Below, one piece after another: positions 48,085 to 59,169 of a DNA stretch of 64,000 bases. Origin of the DNA: Hoplostethus atlanticus (taxonomy: Eukaryota > Chordata > Actinopteri > Trachichthyiformes > Trachichthyidae); assembly GCA_034670405.1 (NCBI GenBank), contig JAXDDX010000087.1:434001-498000 (forward strand). Reading direction: 5' to 3'. How positions within the stretch are numbered: the stretch's first letter is position 1; every line of letters begins with the position of its first letter. The notes beneath the pieces were generated by a model. The model was not told the origin of the DNA, made no database searches, and saw only the letters and a list, made by a program, of their open reading frames with translations. The position numbers were made by a program, and so were the translations under genes.

Positions 48085-48612
48085 CCTATTATGAACCACC
48101 AGTAACCACCTGATAGCATCCTAACAACCAACTAGTAACACCTTATCAACCACAACAGATAACCTAGAAACCACCTAGTAACACTCTAGCAACCACTATT
48201 AATCACCTAGCACCCACCTAGTAACACCTTAGCAACCACTACTAATCACCTAGTAACAGCCTAGCAACCATCTAGTAACACCCTTGCAGCCACAAGTACT
48301 CAGATAGCAACCACCTAGAACCACCAGTAATCACCTAGCAACCACCCACTAACTTGCAACCTCTAGGAAACAACCATTAACCACCTAACAACAACTAGTA
48401 ACAACCTAGCCACTATCTAATCACCACCTAGCTACCACTAAGATTCTAGATTCTAAGATTCTAGATTCTAGTAACCACTCAGCAATAAGCTAGTGACCAC
48501 CTTGCAAATATTAGTAACAACCTAGCAACTACCTTTTAACCACCTAATAATCACTAAGCTACCACCCAGTAACCAGTAGTAATGCTTTTGCAACCACTTA
48601 GCAACCAAATGA
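48085..48612. repeat. Degenerate minisatellite of CACCTAGTAACACC/AGCAACCACTA words
   Basis: About 530 bp made of varied copies of CCACCTAGTAACA and TTAGCAACCAC. A local 15-bp duplication (AAGATTCTAGATTCT) lies at 48441-48472. A short inverted relative is at 12110-12190. Confidence 0.85.
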
Positions 48613-49249
48613 AGTGCTTAACTTTGCTGAAGTTTGTGTGGGAATTATTCCCAATTTGAATTGTTGTGTTTTTCCACATGCTAATTAAACTATTTTGTAG
48701 ACTTACTCTTAGCCTCTGCTACTTTCAAAGACACATTCCACTGAAACACAATTTGTACTATTCATGCTTTTAAAGGTATAGCTTAATTAATTCCATTGAA
48801 AAAAATTCTGCTTGTTTTACTTTTCTGCTTCAATTACAAGTTTTATGCTCCTGTATTTTTATTAATTTAGATATTCTTCTGTGTATTGACAATCAAATGA
48901 TTTTTGAAACTTTCAGCTAGCCCACACATTTTCTTCAGAAAATGTAGTTTTTCTAGTTTTGATTATTTCAAGGTGCAAGAGTGTGTGTAGGGTTTAGGTG
49001 AGGGTCTGTACAGGTGAGGTGAGGTGAGGCTAAAGGCTTATGACCACAACCTCTTTCTCCTTTGCCTCCTCCTCCTCCGCAAAAGTGTAGTTAACATTTC
49101 TACCTCCTCTATTGGGTCAATTATATAGTTATACAGAAGTGTCTAGCTGGTTACCATGGAGATGACAGCTCGTGCCACTGACGTTTCCCTACTCTTCGCT
49201 TGAGCATAAATGCCTCAGTGTTGTCCGGCACTTTTAGTAAGGCACCAAC

Positions 49250-49450
49250 CACTCAAATCAAATCACATTTATTTGTATAGCCCTTAATCACGTTTCAGTC
49301 TCTAAGGGCTTCACAGTGCCCATTATGTAAAACAATAAATGGTTAGTACATGACATCCCCCAGCCTTAGACCCTCAATAGAGGACAAGGAAAAACTCCCA
49401 AAAAACCCTTTTCAGGAAAAATTGGAAGAAACCTTGGGATGGGCTACTCA
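49250..49450 (-). mobile_element. Retroelement 3'-tail fragment
   Basis: CAAATCAAATCACATTTATTTGTATAGC and later GGAAAAACTCCC with TTGGAAGAAACCTTGGG are wording of a common fish retroelement 3' end, here in minus orientation with a short CAAAT tail. It directly abuts Tc1 sequence. Confidence 0.5.
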
Positions 49451-50874
49451 GAGAGGAATCTCTTGCATGGATGTCATGCCACAACATTTCAATAGGGTTA
49501 AGGTCAGGACTCCAAAATGCAAGTTTCCCTCTGTTTAAGCCATTCTGTTGTAGATTTGCTTTTGTGTTAGGGGTCATTGTCATGCTGCATGACCCAACCT
49601 CAGTTAAGCTTCAGATCACAGACCAACACCCTGATATTCCCCTGTAGAATTTCCAATCTGGAATTCATTGGAATTCAATGATTGAAGCCGTCCAGGCCCT
49701 GAGGCAGCAAAACAGCCCTAAACCATGATGCTCCCGCCACCATGCTTCATGGTTGGGATGATGTTTTGCTGTTGGTAGTATTTTTGTTGTGCCCTCTTGC
49801 CAAAAAGTTAAATTTTTGTTTTGTCATCTGACAACAGAACATTGTTCCAGTAGCTTTGTGGAACATCCAGGTGGTCTTTGGCAAACTTGAGATGGGCAGC
49901 AATGTTTTTTGTGGAGAGCAGTGGTTTCCTCCTTGGTATCCTCCCATGAACATCACTCTTGTTTAATGTTTTTTTTATCGTGGACACAGATGTTAGAAAG
50001 TTCAAGAGATGCCTGCAGATCCTTAGTTGTTACCTTGGTCACTTTCTTCACCATTATGCAACGTGCTCTAGCTGTGAACTTTGCTGGATGCCCACTGCCA
50101 GGGACAGTAGCAATAGTCATTTTTCCACCGCAGGAACTATCCAGGAACTTTGTACTATTGGTACTTAGTTCCAGGAACTTCGACCTTTCCCAATGGGGGA
50201 ACTAGCCCCGAAAAGGTTCCTCTTGGATAGTTCCTGGACCCAAAAAAAGTTCCTGCTAGCGAGGTAGCACTTTTTGGGGGACCAGGAACCATTGGGATGG
50301 AATTGCAGTACTGAACAACGCTAATTGGTCAATACAAGCACCAACTGCTGTGCTTGTTACGGGTAGCAAACTCATTTCATATCTCATCGAACACGTCTCA
50401 CACACGTCTTATTGTTTTAGAAAATGGACCGATGGACTGACGATGAACTTCCTCCTGTTTGCTGTGTTGAAATTGGCACTGTTGTTGTGGGGATCGTCGC
50501 GTAGGTAAATTACGTATGACACCAAACAGTCGCGTCACATATTCCTTATTTACATAATCTCCCCACTACTTTGGTGCGGTGGGAAAGCAACCTCGAACTC
50601 TTTTGGCTAACTAAAAAGGTTCCTGCTCAAAAATGTACCTAAAAGCTCAAGTTCCTGCGGTGGAAAAACGACTTTAGTCTTTTCCAGCCTTATGAGCCTC
50701 AATAACTCTTCTCCCGAGTTTCTTTTGACTGGGACTCATTGATAAACTGTTAATGTTTGAACAATATATGTTTTATATGTTATTTGTTAAATAACCCGTA
50801 TTGTGTTTATCTATTGTTATGACTTAGATGAGGATCAGACCAAAAGTTCACAAACTTTTTCTCCCAACTGTATT
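49450..50874 (-). mobile_element. Tc1-like transposon copy, minus strand, interrupted
   Basis: The minus strand reads YWNNVLLSDDKTKI and RLQFAKDHLDV-like transposase words, and further down the HGGGSIMV region. The end near 50850-50874 is AGTTCACAAACTTTTTCTCC then CAACTGTA, the same terminus as the copy at 41.6-43.3 kb. Broken frames and the nested MITE show it is inactive. Confidence 0.85.
50115..50673. mobile_element. MITE nested in the Tc1 copy
   Basis: The left terminus AGTCATTTTTCCACCGCAGG is mirrored at the right as CCTGCGGTGGAAAAACGACT. More internal AGGAACT/AGTTCCT words make it strongly fold-back. No ORF. It splits the Tc1 transposase. I cannot fix its target duplication. Confidence 0.7.
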
Positions 50875-52083
50875 CCTTTATTTTATACATTTAGGTTTGC
50901 CAGATAGGCAGTGACCAGTCAGAAGACAATTATGTGTTTTATTTGTCGTCTTCAGGTATGTGGCTCCATGTAAACTGTGTATACATTTTGTTTTCAATTT
51001 GTGTATTGTAGCTGGTAATTTTCCAAGCACAGTTGCATTTCATACTATTCCCAGTAGGTTGTGCTAGTTTTCCATTTTGTTTAAATACTGTTTTCATTCT
51101 ATTTTGGGTGAATGTAGGAGTTGAATGTTTAGAATTTAATGTAAAAGGAGAAAGAAAAAATGAATATTTTGAAGCTCTGTCATACGATTCTGCTTTAAGT
51201 ATTCAGGCTATAGGATCAACGGTCTAACAATGTATATTATCTAATGGTATTATCAAAGATATGTATTTTTATATATAGATATATTCTTTGAAACATTAGC
51301 AGTAGCTCTGCTCTGCTGCGGGTTTGCCAGAGCTGCAGCGGCCAGTCAGATTTTATTTGTTTTTTATTTGTTTTATTTGTGTTCAGAACTGTGAAAAGCA
51401 GAGCAACCTAACTACATTCCTGTTCACTCATCTATGTGTGTGCATGTCCAGCGCTTCATTAAAACAAAAAACAAACAAAAAAGCAGTACTGGAGACGGAA
51501 ATCAAGTTGCCAAAAAGTGAGCGGACTGCCTGTCATGTCGATATTGGGAGAGCACCATTTATGAGCCGAAACCAATGTCTGAATGATTCAGAGGCTGGGC
51601 AGATGTGTGGTGCATCAATAGAGTTCTGGGGCCCGTTCCAAGATGCAGGTTCAGCAAACTCTGAGTCTAACCCTGCACTCTGAGTTGATTAATTCCGAGA
51701 TGGCCAAGTCTGAGTTTTCGGTTCCAGAACGACTGATTTGAGTTAGTTCAATCAATTTTGAGTATGTTCACCTTGAGTTAAGCGCGTGCGCGACGACAAT
51801 AAAAAGCCATCATCAATGGAGGTCCGATACTACGATTCACCATGGCAACCAGCAAGCAGAAGGGTCGTAAAGGAGAGGGAATTGGCGTGGGAGAGAATCG
51901 CTGCCCGAGTCAATGCGTACGTTTGAATGCAGTAGTGTATTCATTTAACATTTAACCACACTTTCTTATAATATTACCTACATGTGAGAAAGTGGTGGAA
52001 TGGTATTGGAAAAAAAATATTTTCATTTAGGTGCAATCCCACGGGCGCAAAGCGCACTTGGCAGCAGCTGAAAATGAAATATA

Positions 52084-52209
52084 AAAGTCATTTAGCAGAG
52101 GCTTTTATCCAAAGCGACTTACAAAGGTGATAGTTAACACTATGTGGGGATCAAACCCACAACCCTGAGACTGAGAGTCTAATGCTTTACCAACTGAGCT
52201 GTCTGGGCC
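52084..52209 (-). mobile_element. tRNA-Lys-derived SINE, copy 2
   Basis: On the minus strand the head GGCCCAGACAGCTCAGTTGG, the B box GGTTTGATCC and the tail TCGCTTTGGATAAAAGCCTC match the copies at 24.1 and 57.9 kb. It is inserted in the Harbinger element right after its Myb-like segment, so the SINE is younger. Confidence 0.85.
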
Positions 52210-52680
52210 AGACATACTTCAAGTGGTGTACTTGGGGTGGCAAATTAGAAAGGCAGATCTACAAATTTAATTACTGGAACATAAGTTAGAGGTGGGTGCA
52301 TGGTCACAGGTGAAATGTGTTGTTGGAACAATATAAAAATACTAACTGTTGCTTTTGTATTTGTAGGAAATAAAGAAGACCAAATGGAAGGTGTCTTTAT
52401 TTGGCTGCTCGGGGTGGTGGTAGCTTAATCCGTGAACTGTAAACAGCATATTATATCTCGGACAGCTCTTCCATCCTGGACATAGAACATCTAATCGGGG
52501 TCTCAAAATCCTCTCCTGACATAAGGCTATGCGAATTACTTCCACTTGAATATCGATCGGGTTACCGAGGAAAGGACACGCCATGTCCGACAGCTGCTTC
52601 AGGTTCAGCAGAGGGAGGAGACAGGGAGAAAGTCAGGGTTTGTTAAAGAAAACCTGCCAGCGAGCAGGTTAGGTTCAGAG

Positions 52681-52700
52681 TCAGTTACCATGGTAACTGA
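52681..52700. promoter_or_regulatory. Perfect 20-bp palindrome, RFX X-box-like
   Basis: TCAGTTACCATGGTAACTGA is its own reverse complement. The core GTTACC-AT-GGTAAC fits the known RFX X-box pattern GTNRCC(0-3N)RGYAAC. It lies inside the Harbinger element, so it may simply be transposon structure. Confidence 0.5.
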
Positions 52701-55700
52701 ATCAGAGTTTGAGTTACCTCTCTTTCTGGAACGGAAAACCCAGAGTTACCCTCATCTCAGGGTTAACAAACTCAGAGTTTTCACTAAACCCGCTTCTTGG
52801 AACAGGCCCCTGGGCTTTTTAACCCCTCACAGCAGAAAAGCTTCTCCATCACTCTTCAGATCTCCTCTTCCTCCTCCTCGCCACAGCTCAACTCTTCAAC
52901 CTCTGTGCTTGGTATTTAAGAAAAGTGCCTCAACACATCGTAGATCTGTTCCCAGGCGGGCGAACGTTTCTCAGAAGGCTCTTTCCTTTTGCACGGAGTG
53001 ATTTACTTCCGCAGACTAATTTTTTCAAATTGCCAAGACTGCAGCAAAGTTGGACTGGTCAGTTTTTCAATCCATTTGAGGAAACAAAAAAAGATTTGCT
53101 GTTGGAGATGAGCTGACACCGGTGGTTTTGCAGAGGCTGTTTGATGCTTAGACCGGCCGAACCTTTACAGTCAATGCTCTGAAACAGTTCTCACATTGAT
53201 GTCAAGGCAGTACGAAGAGAAATAATCCCCCAGACACCGCCATGTTTGTTTCTTTTACTGCTCTATAAAACTATGCAGGAAAGCGTCTGCTCAGACTTTC
53301 ATTGTTGCCATCTGAATTATGCCTGCTTTGAACTCTTGGGAGAGGCCATCAAACATTGCATCCGTGTTGGTACATGGTTGGCCTCCTTTCAACAACGCGC
53401 CATCTTTCCTTTGCCAGCCAGCCTGAACACAACACTTTCAATCTCAAAACTCCAATAAACTTTAACAATTTGTGCCAGTGGTCGTCTTGCCCCTACTAAA
53501 ATTTGTAGTCATGTATATTAGGAGAGTAAAACAATGTTTCTCCACATTTTTTTATGCCAATTTTTTTTCCAAACCTGGAAATTACCATTTTCCCCCCCAT
53601 ATATTTCCAAGAACCCTGTAATGCATAATGCAAAGACAAATGGCATGTTTCTATCATTTGATCAAACCAACTGCAGGGCGGCAGGGCTGCCTAGCACTTG
53701 GTTCGATCGTTCGTCCTATGAAAAAAGCAAGTATTGAAGTATTTTTCCCAACTGTATGAAACCCAATCCAAAATGTAATACTGTAATAATTTAATACTCT
53801 TACACTGTTGGATATCAATCATCTGTGATGTCCAATGCAATTATGTTGTGATGGAGTGTTGTAATTTACTGTTTGGTATATATTGCATTAAGTATTATAA
53901 AACATGTAGGTTGAATCCAGGCCTGGGATTGGTCGATAGCCCACGCTTACCATGGCAACGGCCTCTTTGTCGTTCCATATTACTCCGCTGTTAATATAGG
54001 CCTAATGGGAAAAAACAGCAACATTCTATGCAGGTTGGAAATTAACTTTCGGCGTTGCTTGGGACTACTTTGTCACAAAATGGCATTTTTGTGATTTTTC
54101 TAAAATATTGTATGATGATAATTTACGGTAATATATGGAAATAATAGAGTAACCGTTTTATAAACGTAATAACCAACTCCAGGCCTGTGTCGGGCAAATA
54201 ACGCACCTTAACTGTGATATGAATTCCATGTACCACAGCCTGTCGTGGGTTATTGCTTAATTAACCTCTATTTAGGTTGCTGTTGGTGGAGAAATTGGTG
54301 TCTCTGCCTCTTCTGTGATGGATTACGCCCTGAATTATTGTTGAATGTGCAAAACTGAGTCTAGAAAGAAGCCCTTGCTCTTTGATTCTGAGGGGCTGAC
54401 ATCAAAAGCTGACATTTACTGGTGATGTTTTAGATCACTGAAACATTTTGATATCAAACTCAATTGTAGCAACGCTGGAAATATGTGATGTCACGTTTAA
54501 TAGGTTCTCTGTTCATTCAGCTCGTTGTGTATGTGTTTTGACACAATGTGCATAAACATTTCCCCTTTATTCTACACTACAATCCGTGTATCACCAAGCT
54601 TGTGCCAGTGTTTCAACTCGTCTTTTCTAAAGCAATACCCAAGAGCGGGAACAATGCGTTTCAGGAGGATGTTGACTTTGGGATTTTCTTGCTTAGTCTC
54701 AGTGCCAGTTTGAACCAGGGAGGTGCACACTGCAAAACGGAAATGAATGAAGAGGCTGCATCGTTTTAAAGGAACACTCCCTAAAACACTTTAACATAAC
54801 GATAACCGGCCAAGCGTAGATTGTGTGACATGTCGAGATTTTTTCAGTGTAGCTACAATGGAGCCCTCAGAATCAAAGAGCAAGAGCTTCTTTCTAGACC
54901 GACGATCATACAGGTAGAAATCCATCGGAGAAGAGGAGAGACCCCAATTTCACACCCCTTCTCTGGGGGTTGTCGAAAGGCATTCTGGGAAATATAGGAA
55001 ATCACTAACTGAAGCAGAAGTAGACAAGGCAGGTCGAGTGAAAGTGGATACACCAACAAAAAAAAGTAAATTACAACTCCTGGAATGCATTGAACATCAC
55101 AAATTGATGATATCGAAGGGGGTTTTTGTTTTTCCTTTGAACTTTTGGCTAAAAGGTTCAATGGCATAATCTAAATGCTTATAGTCCCACTGCAGTAATA
55201 GATGTTGTAAATCTAAGAACTTAATTTCTTGATATTTCACCCAATGTTTTCCTGCACTGGGCATTCAATCATTTTAGAGTAGCACTCATGTGGACTGCTG
55301 TTTTTTCCCCGTCTTATTCAGTCAAGAAGGCTCGAGTTCAAGCGCCATCGGAAACCGCAGAAAGAAGCATTCGCACAATCAATCCACATTTTCAAGCTCC
55401 ATTTAATGTCCTAGCAAAAGGAGTACGTGACTGTTCTAGGAGTGAGTAAAATAGAAAGTGCATTTTTTTTTGTTCACTGGAATCAACATAATAAAAAAAA
55501 AAAGAAGAAGATCAAAGCAGTTTTTTTTTATGCCAGACGGAGCTGAAATATTAATTGGTAGAAAGAGCAAAGAAATCGGTAAAGGTACTCGCGAGGAGTA
55601 TTTGGTGGTATGGTGTAGATCAAAAGGCACATCACAGCTTTGTATCTCACTAGGGATTGTTGCACACGCACATAAAACACACATACACATGCACGAGCCT

Positions 55701-55930
55701 TCAAATACATTTCCCCGTGTGCATCTGACGTACAGTCCGACTCATGATCTACAGTCATATCAATGTATATTTTTCAGGGGCAAAGTAAAACAGGTTGCAT
55801 TTATTAAACTTGCATTGAGAATTTGTGAGAGGCAAAAAAAAAAAGTTTATCCATAGCATGTTGGTTTTTTTTTGTTTGGAATAGCCTGTACAAGGGATAA
55901 CATCATAGCATCATAGAGTCCATCTCAGCC

Positions 55931-55936
55931 TTTATT
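55931..55936 (-). terminator. Candidate birc6 polyadenylation signal AATAAA
   Basis: Canonical hexamer on the minus strand about 725 nt after the birc6 stop codon. The downstream sequence is not strongly GU-rich, so the alternative hexamer at 55804-55799 remains possible. Confidence 0.4.
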
Positions 55937-56564
55937 GAAGTGTACAGGGTCCTATAGAAATCAAATGAAGCGATGTCAATGGGCGACCAGAAGGGTTTTC
56001 TCAAATTCAGTAAAGTGTATGTTTTCTTTTCTCTCGCTCTCGCTCTTTATTTTTTTTTTTTTTTTTAATTTTAAATTTTAAATAGCATCCTTAAAGAACG
56101 ACCAATATATCCTTGGTTACAACTGTTCGCACTCTAACAGTCAAACAAAACAAAAAAAAGGAAATTAACATTCAGTAAACATTCTTCTCTAAAGGTAGTT
56201 TTCCCTTATATAATCTGTGATTTTTTTTTCCTCTGTCATTATGTATACATAAACAAGTTTAATAACATACCAATCAGTGGTTATTTCACAATTGGAAAAA
56301 AGCACAAAATGTTTACACTCTTTTACAGGTAAATAAAAGTTTTTGTCATTCTCGTTTTTCGATAAGGGCGTAGCATAGTTTGGAGTTCGTCTCGTTTCTG
56401 TCGGCGGTAATTCACTCCGGTCCGGTCCTTGCTTTCCCCCGTGTCGCCTCTCGTTTTAGCTATTATGCAATTAGATTCTTACATACAAATATTGACAAAA
56501 TGGTGGCTTGTGCTTGGAAGCCATCGAGTCTGTTTTTCGATAACGCGATAACAATAGTAATAGT

Positions 56565-56612
56565 TGTGAGGAGGAGGAGGAGGAGGAGAAGGAGGAGGGG
56601 GAGGGGGGGCGG
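56565..56612. repeat. (AGG)n-rich tract in the birc6 3' UTR
   Basis: AGG/GGG-rich purine tract, on the birc6 strand CCT/CCC-rich, starting about 50 nt after the stop codon. It creates an artificial arginine-rich antisense frame. Confidence 0.85.
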
Positions 56613-56661
56613 GAGGTGCTGGGAGAGGAAGGCGAGGCAAGGGAGGGAGGGGGGTGGGGAC

Positions 56662-56841
56662 TCATAGTTGACCCTCGCTGCAGTGGCCATCCTGACTGCT
56701 GCTCGGCTTCTCCGCGTCCTGATTGGGCAGCTCCTTGACCATGAGGGCGGCGCTCTTCTCGGAGAACTCGTTGCAGTCGGGCTCCAGCCCCTCGGGGCAG
56801 GGCAGCTTCAGGAGCTCCTCTCTGAGCTGGGCGGTGTGTCT
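56662..56841 (-). CDS. birc6: birc6 last coding exon with stop codon
   Basis: The acceptor is CATCCAG/AGACAC. The exon codes for 59 residues and ends in a TGA at 56664-56662. It begins RHTAQLREELLKLPCPEGLE, as in mammalian BIRC6, then diverges into an acidic, Ser/Lys-rich tail (VKELPNQDAEKPSSSQ, ending SEGQL). Mammals end in a different low-complexity tail that also contains KPSSS and KELP words. This is the extreme C-terminus, beyond the UBC domain. The stop is followed by a purine/pyrimidine-skewed 3' UTR. Confidence 0.95.
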   Translation of the reverse strand, partial: RHTAQLREELLKLPCPEGLEPDCNEFSEKSAALMVKELPNQDAEKPSSSQDGHCSEGQL

Positions 56842-59169
56842 CTGGATGGGAGCACAAACAAGAGGCGCAAGGTTAGAATGGAACAGCAATCAGATCAGAC
56901 CGAGGGCATTTTGGAGAATTAGTTGGTTAGAGAAGAGGAAACTTTAATTCATGAATCTTCAAGCTGTATAATAAAAAAAAAACACTAATTGCTGAAAGGT
57001 CAGACTTCTTAGTTTGGATAATGCTAGTCGCCTACAATTACTGGACACCAGGATGATTTTGGTGATCTATGATCCCTTACTGGGTAAAAGCCGTGGTAAC
57101 CACATTTCGTCAGACTTGTCCAGACAAAATGACACGCTGCATCATGTCAACAACAACACCCGGCATCGCCTTCGGCTTCCACAGTGTGCACAGGTTTACT
57201 AGTTGAACTAGTACCAGCCCTCACTGTGTGACCGTCTGCAAGCGTGTTCTACTACGTTTCTATTTCGGGCAAATTCAACTTTGTTAAATTGACCAACGGT
57301 ACAACCTCCCTTGGGGAAATTGGGTCATTGCAGCAGAACAATACAGAACAATACAGATACAGGATAGATCAGGAGAAAAATAAAATAGAAACAAAAATAG
57401 ATATGTTTCTATAAACCCAATTTCAGCACGTTGAGAGGATGTATGAGTGGTGGAGTGGAGGTATAGCAAAGAGCATGGATTATCAACATGTATGGTTTCT
57501 GGTTGTTACTTCCAGATGTTTCTAACAGTCTTGATGGCTTGCTTAAATATGGATTAAATGTAGACTGCACCAAAGCCCTTCATGTTAAAAAACTTTCAAA
57601 CCCGTTCAAATTCTCAAGTTCAGGTTCAGATTTTTTAAAATTCCCAGGAATCCATCCGGTGCATCCCAAAACAGAACTGGAGCATTCTTCCTTCAAAAGC
57701 ACCACTTTTCAGCCTGGCCTCTGCCTGCCAAACACTTTTGGAAGATGCCGGTTTGAGCAGTGGAGAGCGAGGGGGGTGGGGCGTAACTCTGACAGCTGTT
57801 TCAGAAGATATTGGAGATCCAATGCAAGTTTTAAAATGATCGGTCAGAAGGCAGCTTGGATCAATGTATCCGCCCATCTCCAGTCAAACTTCTGCACCTG
57901 AACATCTCCAATCCCATCTCCAGTCCCGCCCGGACAGCTCAGTCGGTATAGCATGAGACTCTCAGACTCAGGGTCGTGGGTTTGATCCCCACATAGTCAA
58001 GTACCTTTGTAAGTCTCTTTGGATAAAAGCGTCTGCTAAATGCTGTAATGTAATTGGTGTAACCATTTATAAGTCATACAAATATGTTTACAGCTCTAAA
58101 GATTTAGTGTTTACTATTGCTTTAAGAAAAGCAAATTCAGGACAACAGGGATAAAAATAACACCAGTAGCCTCTTGAAATGGACCTCTTTTATTAGTTAA
58201 AGCTGAATCACAACAGACCAGAGTCTACGGCGGCACAAGGCAATAGCTGCGTTGTGTTCAGGGCCTCTCAGTCCTTATCACTGGAGCCGGGATTATTTAC
58301 AGTGGGGATTAATTGTGGTTATTTACTGCCGGAGGGAGTGGAGAGCTGCCACGGAGACTTGGTGAGTTTATGTGCACTTGGTGACGTGTGTGTATGTAAG
58401 GGTTTGTTATCAGCTCCAGGGTGTGTGTCGGAGAGGGAAGTCGGCTGGGAACATGAATCAAGTCGGCCTGTCTGGAGCCCGTTGTCCCCTGAAGCCGATT
58501 CGGAGCTCATTAGCATGGCATAAGGGCTGACGGGAAGGAAACCACCAGGAAAACGCGTGGAGCACATCCCAGTTTCAAGCAATTTCCCAAAACTATACTG
58601 GATCTGCTGATAAACACCGATCCAACTGTAGCTTAAGACAGCCAGTCGGAGGAGCTTTGGCTGGCAAACCGCCGCCAACTGTTAAATCACTTCTGAAAAC
58701 AGGTTTTCCCCCAGATTTCATTGCTATCAGACTCTTATCTTTCTTGGCTTTCATTATGACTGGTTAAAGGATTTGGAAAGCACTTTAAAAGTAGTTTTAA
58801 AAAGTGTTCTACAAATAAAGTGGATTATTCATTATTTTGCACGTTAACAGTGTGTAAAGTGTGTCTGGATAAAAGCAGAATTGCGCTTGAAGATTGACCT
58901 GCAATATCATAAATAAGTATAATTAATTAAAGTATAAGTAAATTATAATAAAGTAGAAGATAAATGATAGGTAAGCATAATTTCACAAATTAAATGAACG
59001 TGAAAATAAAAACAAATGCAGAACCAACGGAATATAGGTCTGCATGACTGGGCTCATTTCTCAATAGAAAAACTGTGCAGCAAGAAAATTATAAAAATGA
59101 TTAATTCAACTGTATTCTAGACTTTAAAGTGTTTCATATAATATACTTGAAGACATCGGTTGTGCGTAC
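56842..59169. other. birc6 last intron
   Basis: A 2.3-kb intron containing the SINE at 57928-58054. Bases 58230-58560 have balanced composition with ATTAATTG and GGATTA words and may be conserved non-coding DNA. No coding signal. Confidence 0.65.
57928..58054 (+). mobile_element. tRNA-Lys-derived SINE, copy 3
   Basis: GCCCGGACAGCTCAGTCGGT, then ATGAGACTCTCAGACTCAGG and GTCGTGGGTTTGATCCCCAC follow tRNA-Lys(CUU) closely, with the anticodon loop changed. It ends TTGGATAAAAGCGTCTGCTA plus AATGCTGTAATGTAAT. It is the best preserved head of the three. Confidence 0.9.

Larger units (their letters stand above)
51629..52809. mobile_element. Decayed PIF/Harbinger transposon with Myb-like and transposase remnants
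   Basis: The ends GGGCCCGTTCCAAGATGC and GGAACAGGCCC are inverted and flanked by CTG on both sides. On the plus strand, MATSKQKGRKGE (51842), a WERIAARVNA-like segment in a shifted frame, and then CNPTGAKRTWQQLKMKYK (52030-52083) resemble the Myb/SANT-like accessory protein. On the minus strand, MACPFLGNPIDIQVEVIRIA (52584 down) resembles the start of a Harbinger transposase. The two genes are convergent and most of the nuclease is gone. A SINE interrupts it at 52084. Confidence 0.75.
46827..55930. other. Intergenic region between ttc27 and birc6
   Basis: About 9 kb. From the ttc27 side: 5' UTR/promoter with the ZNF143 motif, a hairpin at 47236-47290, a degenerate minisatellite (48085-48612), a LINE-type tail (49250-49450), an inverted Tc1 copy with nested MITE (49450-50874), the Harbinger element (51629-52809) and unclassified AT-rich DNA to the birc6 3' end. 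Bases 53000-55450 show no recognisable feature apart from short repeats such as GCATTCTGGGAAATATAGG near 54980. Confidence 0.6.
55931..56661 (-). other. birc6: Probable birc6 3' UTR
   Basis: This is the minus-strand sequence after the birc6 stop codon. It begins with a CCT/TCC-rich tract and continues AT-rich with U-runs. An AATAAA (minus strand) at 55936-55931 is the nearest good polyadenylation signal. Another AATAAA at 55804-55799 is an alternative. No splice or coding signal appears. The end point is inferred, not proven. Confidence 0.5.

Noticed and set aside
48085..48612. CRISPR-like array
   Set aside because: Units are degenerate, without constant repeat and unique spacers, and the genome is vertebrate.
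56380..56667. Arginine-rich frame antisense to the birc6 3' end
   Set aside because: The RRRR tract is the translation of an AGG repeat.
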